A stretch of 64,000 nt of DNA. Origin: Atopsyche davidsoni (taxonomy: Eukaryota > Arthropoda > Insecta > Trichoptera > Hydrobiosidae). This document shows, piece by piece, positions 10,013 to 20,247 of the stretch (its first letter is position 1; every line of letters starts with the position of its first letter). The notes under the pieces are model-generated. The model worked only from the letters and a program-made list of their open reading frames with translations. It searched no databases and was not told where the DNA came from. The stretch lies in contig JAILWY010000008.1 in NCBI GenBank assembly GCA_022113835.1, forward strand, positions 3,774,001 through 3,838,000. Reading direction: 5' to 3'. Position numbers and translations under genes: made by a program.

Positions 10013-12975
10013 TTATAAATGTTTATGTATGTGTCTTGATAGAGACCGCTTGTGTCTACTTGTCCACGAGCATTGATCACAAGTAAATGCCTTCTCATCA
10101 GTATGTATAAGTTTGTGTTGTTTTAAACTAGCCTTCTGATTACATAAATATGAGCATTGATCACAAGCAAATGGCTTCTCGTCAGTATGTTTAAGTTTGT
10201 GTTGATTTAAGTTTGCCTTCCGATAACAAGAATATGAGCATTGATCACAAGCAAATGGCTTCTCACCGGTATGTATGAGTTTGTGTCGTTTTAAATGGTA
10301 CATCTGAGAAAATGAATACGAGCATTGATCACAAGCAAATGGCTTCTCACCAGTATGTATGAGTTTGTGTTGTTTTAAACTAGCCTTCTGATTACATGAA
10401 TATGAACATTGATCACAAGAAAATGGCCTCTCTTTGTTATGTATAAGTTTGTGTTTATTTAAGCGTGCCTTCCGATTACAAGAATATGAGCATTGATCAC
10501 AAGCAAATGGCTTCTCACCTGTATGTATGAGTTTGTGTCGTTTTAAATGGTACATCTGAGAAAATGAATACGAGCATTGATCACAAGCAAATGGCTTCTC
10601 GTCGGTATGTATAAGTTTGTGCTGTTTTAAATGGTCCTTCCGATTATATGAATGTGAACATTGATCGCAAGCAAATGGCTTCTCGTCAGTATGTTTAAGT
10701 TTGTGTTGATTTAAGTTTGCCTTCCGATTACAAGAATATGAGCATTGATCACAAGCAAATGGCTTTTCACCAGTATGTATGAGTTTGTGTTGTTTTAAAG
10801 TTACCTTCTGATTACATGAATATGAGCATTGATCACAAGCAAATGGCTTCTCACCAGTATGTATCAGTTTGTGTTGTTTTAAATCCAGCTTCCGATAGCA
10901 AGAATATGAGCATTGATCACAAGCAAATGGCTTCTCGCCGTTATGTTTGAGTTTGTGTTGTTTTAAACTTGCCTTCTGATAACAAGAATATGAGCATTGA
11001 TCACAAGCAAATGGCTTCTCGGCGTTATGTTTGAGTTTGTGTTGTTTTAACTTTGCCTTCAGATTACAAGAATATGAGCATTGATCACAAGCAAATGGCT
11101 TCTCGTCGTTATGTTTGAGTTTGTGTTGTTTTAAACTAGCCTTCTGATTACATGAATATGAACATTGATCACAAGAAAATGGCCTCTCTTTGTTATGTAT
11201 AAGTTTGTGTTTATTTAAGTGTGTCTCCCGATAACAAGAATATGAGCATTGATCACAAGCAAATGGCTTCTCGTCGGTATGTATAAGTTTGTGCTGTTTT
11301 AAATGGTCCTTCCGATTATATGAATGTGAACATTGATCGCAAGCAAAAGGCTTCTCGCCGGTCCGTATAACTTTGTGCTTTACCAAGAAAATTTTCTGGC
11401 TATAGGAGTATGAACATTTACCATCGGTAAAGAGCTCCTTGCCAGTATGAATTTGGAGAGCTTTATTCTGCAAATCTAAACCATGTGATTGCAGTTGCTC
11501 CTGAAACAAACAAAAAAATATTGTTAAATTTTGTTTTCACGGCATAAGTTACTTACAATAGTTACTGTATAAACTATGCTTATTTGGAAACATACGCGCA
11601 GGACTCCGAGGCAAGTTGGATTCTTGTAAATCGAAAAGCGTTTTTACTAATGATACTTTTAACACATGAACATAACATAACATTAAATAATTTGAAACGT
11701 GCTGACAACATCATAACACTTATATTACTAATATAATCTCTGCTTAGTAAAACTAGTATAAATTGCATTGAAATTTATGAATTCCTGAGATTATTTCATC
11801 ATCGTCTTTTTAAATATTTACTGAAAAATGATTTATTATTACATGCTTAAAAATATAATTAAATGAATAATAATGCATGTAATTTGCCCAGCCCTCTTAA
11901 AGCTTAAGGAAGGGAATAAAATATTTACGAAATAAAGAACGACACGACACAGTAGAGCAGAGGTGTCAAACTTAATTTTGCAGAGGGCCATATATTAAAT
12001 TTAGAATGTGTAGGCGGGCCAGATTCAAATAAAATAAGTCTAAAAGCTCTGAAAAACATGATTCTTCTTTCTGTGACACATTGGGATCACGGGCCGTATT
12101 GATACGGCTCGAGGGCCGAAAGCGGCCCGCGGGCCGTATCTTTGACATGACTGCAGTAGAGGTAATGGCAGTACATAAAAAAATGTTGGAATTTCTCAGA
12201 TGATAAACTGAGAACACCCAAGAAATCCCAAATTTCTTGATTTCTAGATCTCCAAATTTACATACCATGGGACACAAGTACCAGAGTAAACGTGCCAAAA
12301 CTCAATCTGTGCAGGTGGCTGTTTAATGCCATTATTTTAATACTAGTGGGTCGCGAGTGTTGTTGAAGACCTCGAATGCCCAGGGTCGGCCTCAGCCTGT
12401 GCGGTGAGCTACAGAGACACGCATATTACCTGCTCTCGCCCGACAGCTGCTCGGGAGATCGCCTTTTCACGCTCCAGCAGTGCTCTTTCAACATCGAATT
12501 CTTCAATTTTGATGTCGTCTGGCCCAAGAACCGGGGAAGCGACTCTTTCCTGTTCCAGCAAAGACCTCTCGACGTCGAATTCATCTGCATTGACCTCGCC
12601 ATACGGCGGGGCGCCGGGGAAGGATGCCTCGCTAATGACAGACTCTCCGCCGTCTTCAAGATCAGGGATTTCTTGCTTTACATTAAGGCAACTCTCAAAG
12701 ATAGCATTCAGTAATACGTAGCACTGCGACATTCTGTTGGGTAAAGAGGCAACTCTTTCGTGTTCCGGCAAAGATCTCTCGACGTCGAGCTCCTCTACTT
12801 GGACCTCGCCGGGGAAGGACGCCTCGGCCGGCGCGTCCTCGCGCTTCACGGAAAATATCTCGCTAATGACAGACTCTCCGCCATCTTCAAGATCAACATC
12901 CAGTTTTACAGGAGCGTCCGCTTTAAGATAATTCTTAGAGATATCATGCAGTAATACGTAGCACTGCGCATACAT
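10013..12975 (-). CDS. Poly-C2H2 zinc-finger protein, array copy 2
   Basis: Exon 1 is 12975-12430 (ATG at 12975, 182 codons, CAG|gtaat). Exon 2 is 11500-10013. The phase-0 join gives 677 aa. It has the acidic duplicated N-terminal segment, then one vestigial finger (KCSYSYSQKIFLVKHK) and 16 intact C2H2 fingers. The fingers differ in order and identity from copies 1 and 3, mainly at helix positions -1, 2, 3 and 6. A deletion fuses the last codons to a downstream sequence, so the protein ends HKHL with a TAA supplied by the junction, where copies 1 and 3 end HQHT. The 1.27-kb deletion-free intron is lengthened by the MITE at 11958-12153. Both exons are open, so it is probably functional. Confidence 0.82.
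11958..12153. mobile_element. hAT-type MITE, 196 bp, in the zinc-finger 2 intron
   Basis: Left end CAGAGGTGTCAAACTT; right end, reverse-complemented, CAGTCATGTCAAAGATACGG. Exact 8-bp direct repeats CAGTAGAG flank it (11950-11957 and 12154-12161). Units 1 and 3 have the unoccupied site, so the insertion postdates the duplication. Confidence 0.92.
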
Positions 12976-13166
12976 CCTGTTGAGTAAAGCCGACGGCTAC
13001 GATCTTCACTTCACGACGACGCGCGCGGATGGTGACAGAGCAATGGCGCTGAGAACCATAGACAAAGTGAATAAATACTCTATTATTTTTTGTGATTTTA
13101 TAAAATATTTTGTAATTTTTCATTTGTACTTAATAAATCGGATCTTTATAACGCGGGAAAGTTTTT

Positions 13167-13952
13167 GGTACTTGTTTTTTATCCGACCACCAAAGAAACT
13201 TGTCTATCGTTTTGCTTCTTTTGTTGGCAACAGCGAGTAAACACGTATTGTGAATTACGTATTTGAATTAAATAAATATATTGATTTCAAAGTATAACCG
13301 TCAAAGATAACCGTCAAACAAAAAATGAATTTACTTCAGTTATCAACAATCGTACACGACAAGGCTAGTAGCGTTCTTTTTCTACAACAGCGTGGTATTT
13401 CGTGTGAAAATGCGACACATACATCCTTTCGACACCATCATGGATGGCATTGTAACATTCTGCCCACCAGGATAATGCATGTCTCATATTTCATTGTTTA
13501 TAAAATGTGACTTTATTGAATACTTAAAACTATATTAATATATGATACAAAATTGAAAAAAAACTTTCGCCGTTGATGTTAAGTTGCTTATGATAATGGA
13601 TGTAGATCAAAAGGCTGGCGAAATGTTTGCGTATTCGTTTATTAAGATGGACAAAAGAATATTACGTGGTTACTAGTCGAGTGTCTGCGTCTCTCTGTGG
13701 CGTGGGTGGCCTTATCGCTAGGGTTTGTAGGGGTTGTCGTAAAATAGAAAGTCTCTACCTGAGGTAGAGGCGGAGCTAACCAAGACAAATAATGTAGCGG
13801 TGTATTTACACTGACCGCTACAAAACTTTCATTTCTTTGACGGTTATACTTTAAATTAAATAAATAAACAATACGTGTTGACTCGCTGTTGCCAACAATA
13901 GAAGCAAAACAATAGACAAAGTACTTTGGTGGTCGGATAAAAAACAAGTACC
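13167..13952. mobile_element. TIR element, same family as 4599-5276, unit 2 only
   Basis: Ends GGTACTTGTTTTTTATCCGA and reverse complement; TSD AAGTTTTT (13159-13166 and 13953-13960). It sits at a different site from the unit 1 copy and its interior is in the opposite orientation. It carries a nested repeat at 13569-13822. Unit 3 is empty at this site. Confidence 0.9.
13569..13822. mobile_element. ~255-bp interspersed repeat nested in the TIR element
   Basis: Direct repeats AAACTTTC flank it (13561-13568 and 13823-13830). A second, similar copy of equal length lies at 37566-37820. In reverse orientation it starts TGTAGCGGTC and contains AATAAA, which recalls a solo LTR or a short non-autonomous element. 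No terminal inverted repeat is seen. The class is unassigned. Confidence 0.75.
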
Positions 13953-15186
13953 AAGTTTTTTATAACTCCCGCACCGAGCGGCCACAGGTGTTAGTAAGAA
14001 TTGTCACGGTTTCAAAAGCAGCGCATAAACAATGTCATTCAACAACACATTTTTTTTTTAAATCTCAACCAAATGCAAAGACTGGTTTCACCAACCTTTC
14101 ACGGTTGGCAAATCGGTTTCTTTTAATAATTAACATGCGGAAAAATCACTCAAGTATTGATTGAAAATATTTAAACGAAAATTCACTATCTAAAATATTT
14201 ATTTCTGAAATATATAATCTGAAAAACAACCTAATAGTCGATTAAAATAGAGTATATTATTAAAGATATAATATTTTAAAAAAAAATTACTTCATGGAGG
14301 AGGTAACACATAATAAATAAGGATATTGGCATCAATGGCAGAGTATTTTTAGAGCAATAGTTTGGAAGTTATTACTTTACTCCTCGTCCACAGATTAGAC
14401 ACAAATATAATTTATTGTATATTTTACTAAAATATTTTACGATTTAATATTTGCATCAGACATCAGCTGACTTATATGTTGATATAAAAAAAATTCTATT
14501 GATTATTTTACTTTTTTCGTAATATGCATTATTACGAAGAAATATACTTTGAGGAACCCAAACAATTAAAAAATAATCACTAACCCTTTGCTTATAACCT
14601 TTCGTTTTTAGCTATTTAGCAAACCCAATTTGAGAAAGACATTCGCACTAAATGTTGCAGCTTTTCTGCAAAAATATGGATTCGATGGCTTATACATCGA
14701 CTGGGAGTATCCGGCTCAAAGAGGAGGCTCACCTGCTGATGTTAACAACTATGTTGAACTCCTCAAGACGGAGAGTCTTCAGCAAAAGCGGATACCTTAT
14801 TACTGCAGCAGTAGCGTCAGGGGAGAATTCAGTCGCCCAATCCTACTACATACCTTCCTTGAGCCAGTGAGGGTTTTTTTGAGACTTTTACATTATTTTC
14901 TTTACACATATAAATTATTTATCCATGTTCCAAGAGTAACAATTATCCACGTTTCTTGGCACATTCAAAGCTTTTGCCAACATTTTAGCCATAATGTTTA
15001 AACTTGTTTTGGAAGACAATTTGCTTTTCATTAAAGGTAGCTTGATTTTATAAACATCATGACTTACGACTTTCACGGCGTATGGGAGGGGAAAAGAGGA
15101 CATCATTTTCCACTTCTTGTTTCTAAGGTTGAACAAACTAACGGAGAGAAACTTAATGCACCGTAAAAATTTATCTAGGACCAAAA

Positions 15187-15700
15187 ATGTCCTGGGCACA
15201 AGAAAACAAAGACCGCGACAGGGACAAGATAATCTTTTCTGATTAAGCTTCGTTTAGGGCAACTAGTATCTCACTTTGTGCTTGGTCAAGTGCCGATAAC
15301 AGACTGGTCGATAGAACTGTTAAACATCCGGTAGAGGTGCATGTTTGGGGATGCTTCTCAAAACGTGGTTTTGGCAATTTGAACTTGTTTACCGAAACTT
15401 TGAATGCTGCAAGGATGAACCAAATATACCAGAAAGCATTATTACTATCTGCCCAAAGACTGTTTCCAAACCCAAGTGATTCATGGATATTACAAGAAGA
15501 TAATGACCCCAAACACCGAAGTCGCCTATGCAGCGCGTGGAAACAAGATAAAGGCATCGAGGTCTTGGACTGGCCCTCACAGTCTCCTGACGCAAACCCA
15601 ATTGAAAACGTTTAGGTTTTGATAAAGCTTAAACTTCGAGGAAAAAAAACGCTAACTGCTGCCGAGCTTACTCGCAGTTTAAAGGTCATATGGAGGTCAT
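15187..15700 (+). pseudogene. Tc1-like transposase, internally deleted copy
   Basis: Collinear with the unit 1 Tc1 relic from MSWAQENKDRDRDKIIFSD onward, but the N-terminal half is gone. The junction shares 'atgtc' with both sides, which suggests a microhomology deletion. A TAA replaces the Glu codon in the SDEASF motif. The 3' end is also cut. Confidence 0.85.
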
Positions 15701-16036
15701 TACTGTACATAGCTAGAGACTGTAGGTAGGTAACAAAAAATAATTTTGAACTGAAGCCAGCAACATCTTTTATGTGTGAATTTATCAATCGATCCCAGTT
15801 CGTAGAACCTTAACGTTAGTTTTAAATATCAGGCAATAATTTCTAAATAGTAAATAATTTTATTTCTGCTGCCTGAACAATAATGCCTGTCAAAACCAAC
15901 GAACATAACTCTTATTGTTGCTACAAATACATAGAAACTCGCTTTCTGGATGCCAGCTCTCAAATGTGGATAAGAAAAGGAGTCCCGGCCAAAAAACTGG
16001 TGATGGGAGTGGGCTTTTACGGACGCAGCTTCACTC

Positions 16037-16567
16037 GAAGTCCGACTCAACGTGCGCCGTGGAGGGCACCACGGAGCGGACACGCTAGGCGCCCGGATTT
16101 CGCCCATCTGCACGTCTTCTGCGAGCATTCGGCCAACATGGAACAGCGTCTCAGGATCCCGCCGCCGCGCCAACGGCAGGAACCGAAGACCAGGAGGAGG
16201 AAACACAGTCGCGACAGGAATCCCACCAGCGACACCCATCGCTGGGCCCTGACGCTCAACGACACGAGACCGCCAAGACCAGGGAAAGGTGCGCCGCCCA
16301 ACAAATGGCACCATGGAGCGGACAGCACAAGAAGACGAGACCAGGAGGAACGCCGAGGAGGCGAAACCCCCCCCCCCCCAGCAGCAGAAAAGAAGAATGT
16401 CCTTGGAGGACATGGGAGCAGAATTTATTGTTCATGTATTTTATATGTATTTCTCTTTTCACATGTGCCTTCAAGACGGCCTCAATTAAAGGATACGCTC
16501 CCGCAACCCGGAAGAGTGCCAGAAGGCTTGCCTGGGTGTGGGGTGCGAATGCCACCACATAAAAAAA
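16037..16567 (+). mobile_element. Poly(A) retroposon inserted in GH18 pseudo-exon
   Basis: The 531-bp insert ends in an A-run and is flanked by 10-bp duplications AGCTTCACTC (16027-16036 and 16568-16577). Removing it and one duplication joins the two halves of a GH18 exon in frame. It is GC-rich with a C9 run near 16371-16379. The poly(A) and TSD indicate LINE-mediated insertion; a SINE or a 5'-truncated LINE are both possible. Unit 1 lacks it. Confidence 0.88.
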
Positions 16568-17975
16568 AGCTTCACTCTATCTTTCCAGGGCTGCACCAAC
16601 CCACGCTGTCCAAGCACAGGAGCTGGAACTCATGGACAATTCACAAAGGAAGCCGGCATGCTCGGATACAATGAGGTATACCTAATTCTCAACCCATCTA
16701 ATTACTATGTTGATCTCGTGTTGAAGATGTAAAGTATTTATGCTTTCTGATGGCTGACCCACTCGATATCCTTGCAGATCTGCCTGTTGGAGAATAATGC
16801 AATATTGAAATGGGATGATGAAGCCTAGGTTCCCAACTTGATATCTGGAAACCAATGGGTGTCTTACGATAATGATAAATCTGTTAAAGCAAAGGTAAAC
16901 AACTCTTAAAATATTTTTTTTATGCAATATTTCACTATATTTGGAGTTTTAAAATTTTCATTTAAAACAAGATTATGATGAATAATTGTAACTGCTTGAT
17001 TTATTTAATTCATTTTTAATATCAATTAATAACATTATGAGCACGTGAGATATTAACAATTAATTAATTGTTTTTTAGATTGATAACATAAAGAAATACA
17101 ACCTAGGGGGTGCGATGGTCTGGAGTATGGACACTGATGACTACCGGGGAAAATGTGGTAGAGGACCGTTTCCTCTGCTTTCAGCTCTTAGCAAAGGCAT
17201 CAATAGCAAATAATGTCAGGTAATTATTTTTTGAATTTCAATCAGTAAGTTAATATTTTTAAATAAACAATATCTTTATTAACAGTGAAAAAATTATAAC
17301 AATTTTTTTTTTACAAACTTTGGCTTTGAAAAGTCGTCATTTTATTTTACCTTAAAAAAGAACGGTAATTTAATAATAAAAAATATATAAGTAAAATTCA
17401 TAGCTTTTTTAATATTCTGTAAAAAAAACAACTTTTAACAAAGAAAAATAAATCGACAGTTAAAAAAAATATCATGACACGTTTAAATTAAATACACCCA
17501 TTTTTGTCAGTACGGATCTCGCTCGGAAATCGAAATCGTTTCATTATTTCATTTATTTAATTATAACTTTATTTTATTTACTGAATATTATAAAAATAAA
17601 ATTTATATTTACCTATTTTTTTATTATTTAATTTCCGTCCTTTAACAAGGTCAAATAATGTCTTGAAGATGTTGAAAAATTTGATAAAATTATGATTTTT
17701 CAAAACCAAAGTTTGTTAAAAAAATTAATTGATTTAATTTTTAAACTTATCTTTTACCGTAGGTTTATGTGTAATCTTTTATTTCCAATTTAAAAAAGAC
17801 ATCTTAATGCTTAAATCAATCGGTCATAATAATCTCCAATCAATCGGGAAAACACATATTTATCATATTAAAAGTAAAGTTATTAGAAAAAAAAAAAAAT
17901 ACCCTTAGAATATGGAATGCATTCAACTTTTGTGATTTATTTTTTTTCTATTGGTGCTGTACATTTTTCGTATTC

Positions 17976-18339
17976 TAACCTGTTTGAAATTTTTAGCTAT
18001 AAATGTACATTTTAAAATTTCTATTAAAAATAATTAGTCGTTGCATATTTGCCCCAATTACCAGATTTTCATACTATTATTTACTACTACTTATTATTTA
18101 TTTAACATAAAAATATAAACAGTAATTTTTATATTTTATAATTATATTTTTTCCATTTCCAACTAGGCGTGCCACTAGGTTTCCGGCTTTTTTTTTTATC
18201 AATGAAAAGTGTATAATTTTAAAAGAAATACAAAAAATAGTTTATTCAAAGTATCGTCACATTTTTGCTATCTCTCTGGCAGTACACGAATACCGTGACG
18301 ATAAAACGACGCGTCGGACCGAAACCGTTCAAGCATCCA
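17976..18339. other. Gene-free end of unit 2
   Basis: AT-rich DNA with no coding signal. It differs from the matching place in unit 1, which holds the mariner piece. Confidence 0.45.
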
Positions 18340-18441
18340 ATTCGGGAGCAGAAATATACCTTGAAAAAATAAATGGCGCTTGCCGCCCGACTGGCGGGCG
18401 CCATTTGTGCTCTTGGGTACCAAAAGGTTGGGGACCCCTGG
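18340..18441. mobile_element. hAT-like 3' terminus at the unit 2/3 junction
   Basis: Same terminal sequence as at 8985-9096, including the GC hairpin (GGCGC..GCGCC) and the CCCCTG end. Confidence 0.7.
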
Positions 18442-18650
18442 CCTAATCAATGTGAGTAAGCCAGTACCAGGTAAAAAAAGAGGATGACCGAGTGCACTTC
18501 GGAATATCCCACCAGTTAATCTGAGCCACTCGGTGTAAATATCCCCAATGTAAGGGACGTAAGCATGTGTACTTTCACAAATGCAAAATACACTTGTGTT
18601 TTACTAGGAGTAGTAACTGCTTTTTCAATTTCCACTCGAAATCGAGACAT
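18437..18650 (+). pseudogene. piggyBac-like C-terminal relic, unit 3, internally deleted
   Basis: The piggyBac relic resumes at the CKYPQCKG block after a deletion of the Arg-rich linker part. The HLCFTR...NCFFNFH end is kept. Confidence 0.65.
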
Positions 18651-19189
18651 GTGTAGAACTTTTTTCATGATTATTAACAGTTTTAGTAATAATAATTAAA
18701 GTTTTACTTATTTTAATTAGAGTTTTTGTTATATATTTTAGTTATCTTTCAATTTACAACCGTGTTTTATTTAATTCCTCTAAATTTATAAGTAATTTTC
18801 ATATATACATGTATATAAGTATGAAGGTGATTTTACTCACTCTGGTCCTATTGTACATTACAATGTTCATGCTGTATTTTCCATAAAAAAAAATTTGTTA
18901 TACCTTTTCCATATTTTAGGAGATATTGAAAAAAAATTTTTTCAACAAAAAATAAATAGTCGAGGCGGTTAAATAATCTATCCACGAAACATACATATCG
19001 TATTTTATAAAACATACAATTCTCTTATGCTCCCAGAGTGACGCAGAAGATCTCATCAATGCAGAAGTATTCTATTTCTGTTTAGCTAAAAGTACAAACC
19101 TCATACCTTGCTTCTAAAGATCAGCATGAAAAATCAACACTAAACAGAGAGAAGAGAAAATGTTGATTTCACATTGGCCCTATTCATCA

Positions 19190-19867
19190 TCCACTATAAT
19201 AATAGCCATTGTGTGTGTGTGTGTGTATGTTTCATTTTTTTGTTCTCTATAGAATATCTTAAAAGATACAACGCTGATTTTTTGCACGTACGTTCAGTAA
19301 GTTTTTCCGCAGCTATGTGCCGAATTTCAAGTCGATAAGATAATATTTTCATTCATAATCTAATTAAATAAAACTTTCAAATATGCTTTATGTACGAATT
19401 ATATGATTCTGTTGTTCACAGCGAGAATTTCAAATTTAGAATTTTTACAAAAAAGCAAAATATGATGCTTCTAAGAAATTTCCAGTTTATGTCAGCTTAA
19501 CACAAGTACCAATTTTATTTTTTAGTTGCGTTAGAAATTATTAATCTCATCATTAATAACTTAAAATGCCTCCTAAAAAAATAACACCGTCTAAGCACAG
19601 CAAACGTAATTAAAAAAGAATAGCACAATTGAACGTGATAAAGACTGCATCTAATATAGAACAGTGCAGTGAAAGTGATTCGTTGTTTGTGACACGAAAT
19701 GAGATATTTCCTAGAATGGCCGTGCTTTCGAAATTAATATACGGTTATTCAAAATATATGTGTACAAAATGAAATCAAATATTCATCTAATTGTCAGCCA
19801 AACATATGTTCAAACACTTTTGCATCGTTCATCGAATACATCATTTTATGACGGGCTACATTTCTAG
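19190..19867 (+). mobile_element. Non-autonomous Helitron, unit 3 only
   Basis: The element starts TCCACTATAATAATAG and ends CTACATTTCTAG. It lies precisely between host A (19189) and T (19868). Unit 1 reads CATCATGTAAAG without interruption, so no target duplication was made, as expected for Helitrons. Inside is a (GT)n tract (about 19201-19218) and, near 19566, a decayed start MPPKKITPSKHSKRN followed by a stop, like the N-terminus of insect Helitron proteins. Confidence 0.9.
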
Positions 19868-20247
19868 TGTAAAGAATAACAGCCCACACAAAGGCCAAAA
19901 TCTCTCATAGGCAGAGCTTTGTAGGAATATTTTCACCGTTATAAACCTTCGAAGTGAGGGTTGCAAGTGACAGAATCCACTACTCTTGACATCAAAACAC
20001 GAACCTTACAAAAAGCCTCCCTCAGGTCTGAGATCTTCAAAGCAGCTTACCTTCCAGTACCTAAGCGGATGTGCTTGAGGAAGAACAAAGTATCAGCAAA
20101 TGGACGCAGTACACAAAACCAAATGTATATAATTAATAAGTGTTTTATTAAATTTTAAGAAATTACAATTTTAATGAGAATCAATGTGGTATGAAATTGA
20201 CAAACCAAAATATGGAAAAATCAAACAATTTTTATTTGAAAATACAT

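Larger units (their letters stand above)
14612..17213 (+). pseudogene. GH18 chitinase-like pseudogene, unit 2
   Basis: This is the most complete of the dead copies. Its parts are 14612-14866 (FDGLYIDWEYP, same frameshift), a piece of exon d near 15055-15165 ([18 protein letters not shown]), exon e split at 15948-16036 and 16578-16677, 16778-16894 with the same in-frame TAG, and 17079-17213. The sense text MWIRKGVPAKKLVMGVGFYG and GAGTHGQFTKEAGMLGYNE shows a former active-type chitinase. A poly(A) retroposon splits exon e, and a Tc1 relic lies upstream. Confidence 0.87.
9092..18436. repeat. Tandem unit 2 of the segmental triplication
   Basis: This unit is collinear with unit 1. It has three extra insertions with target-site duplications (11958-12153, 13167-13952 and 16037-16567) and a deletion that removes the DNA just downstream of the zinc-finger gene. 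It lacks the insertion at 4599-5276 of unit 1. Confidence 0.93.

Noticed and set aside
15883..16674. 263-codon plus-strand frame
   Set aside because: It is a chance fusion of half a GH18 pseudo-exon with the retroposon inserted in it and the other half of the exon in another frame.
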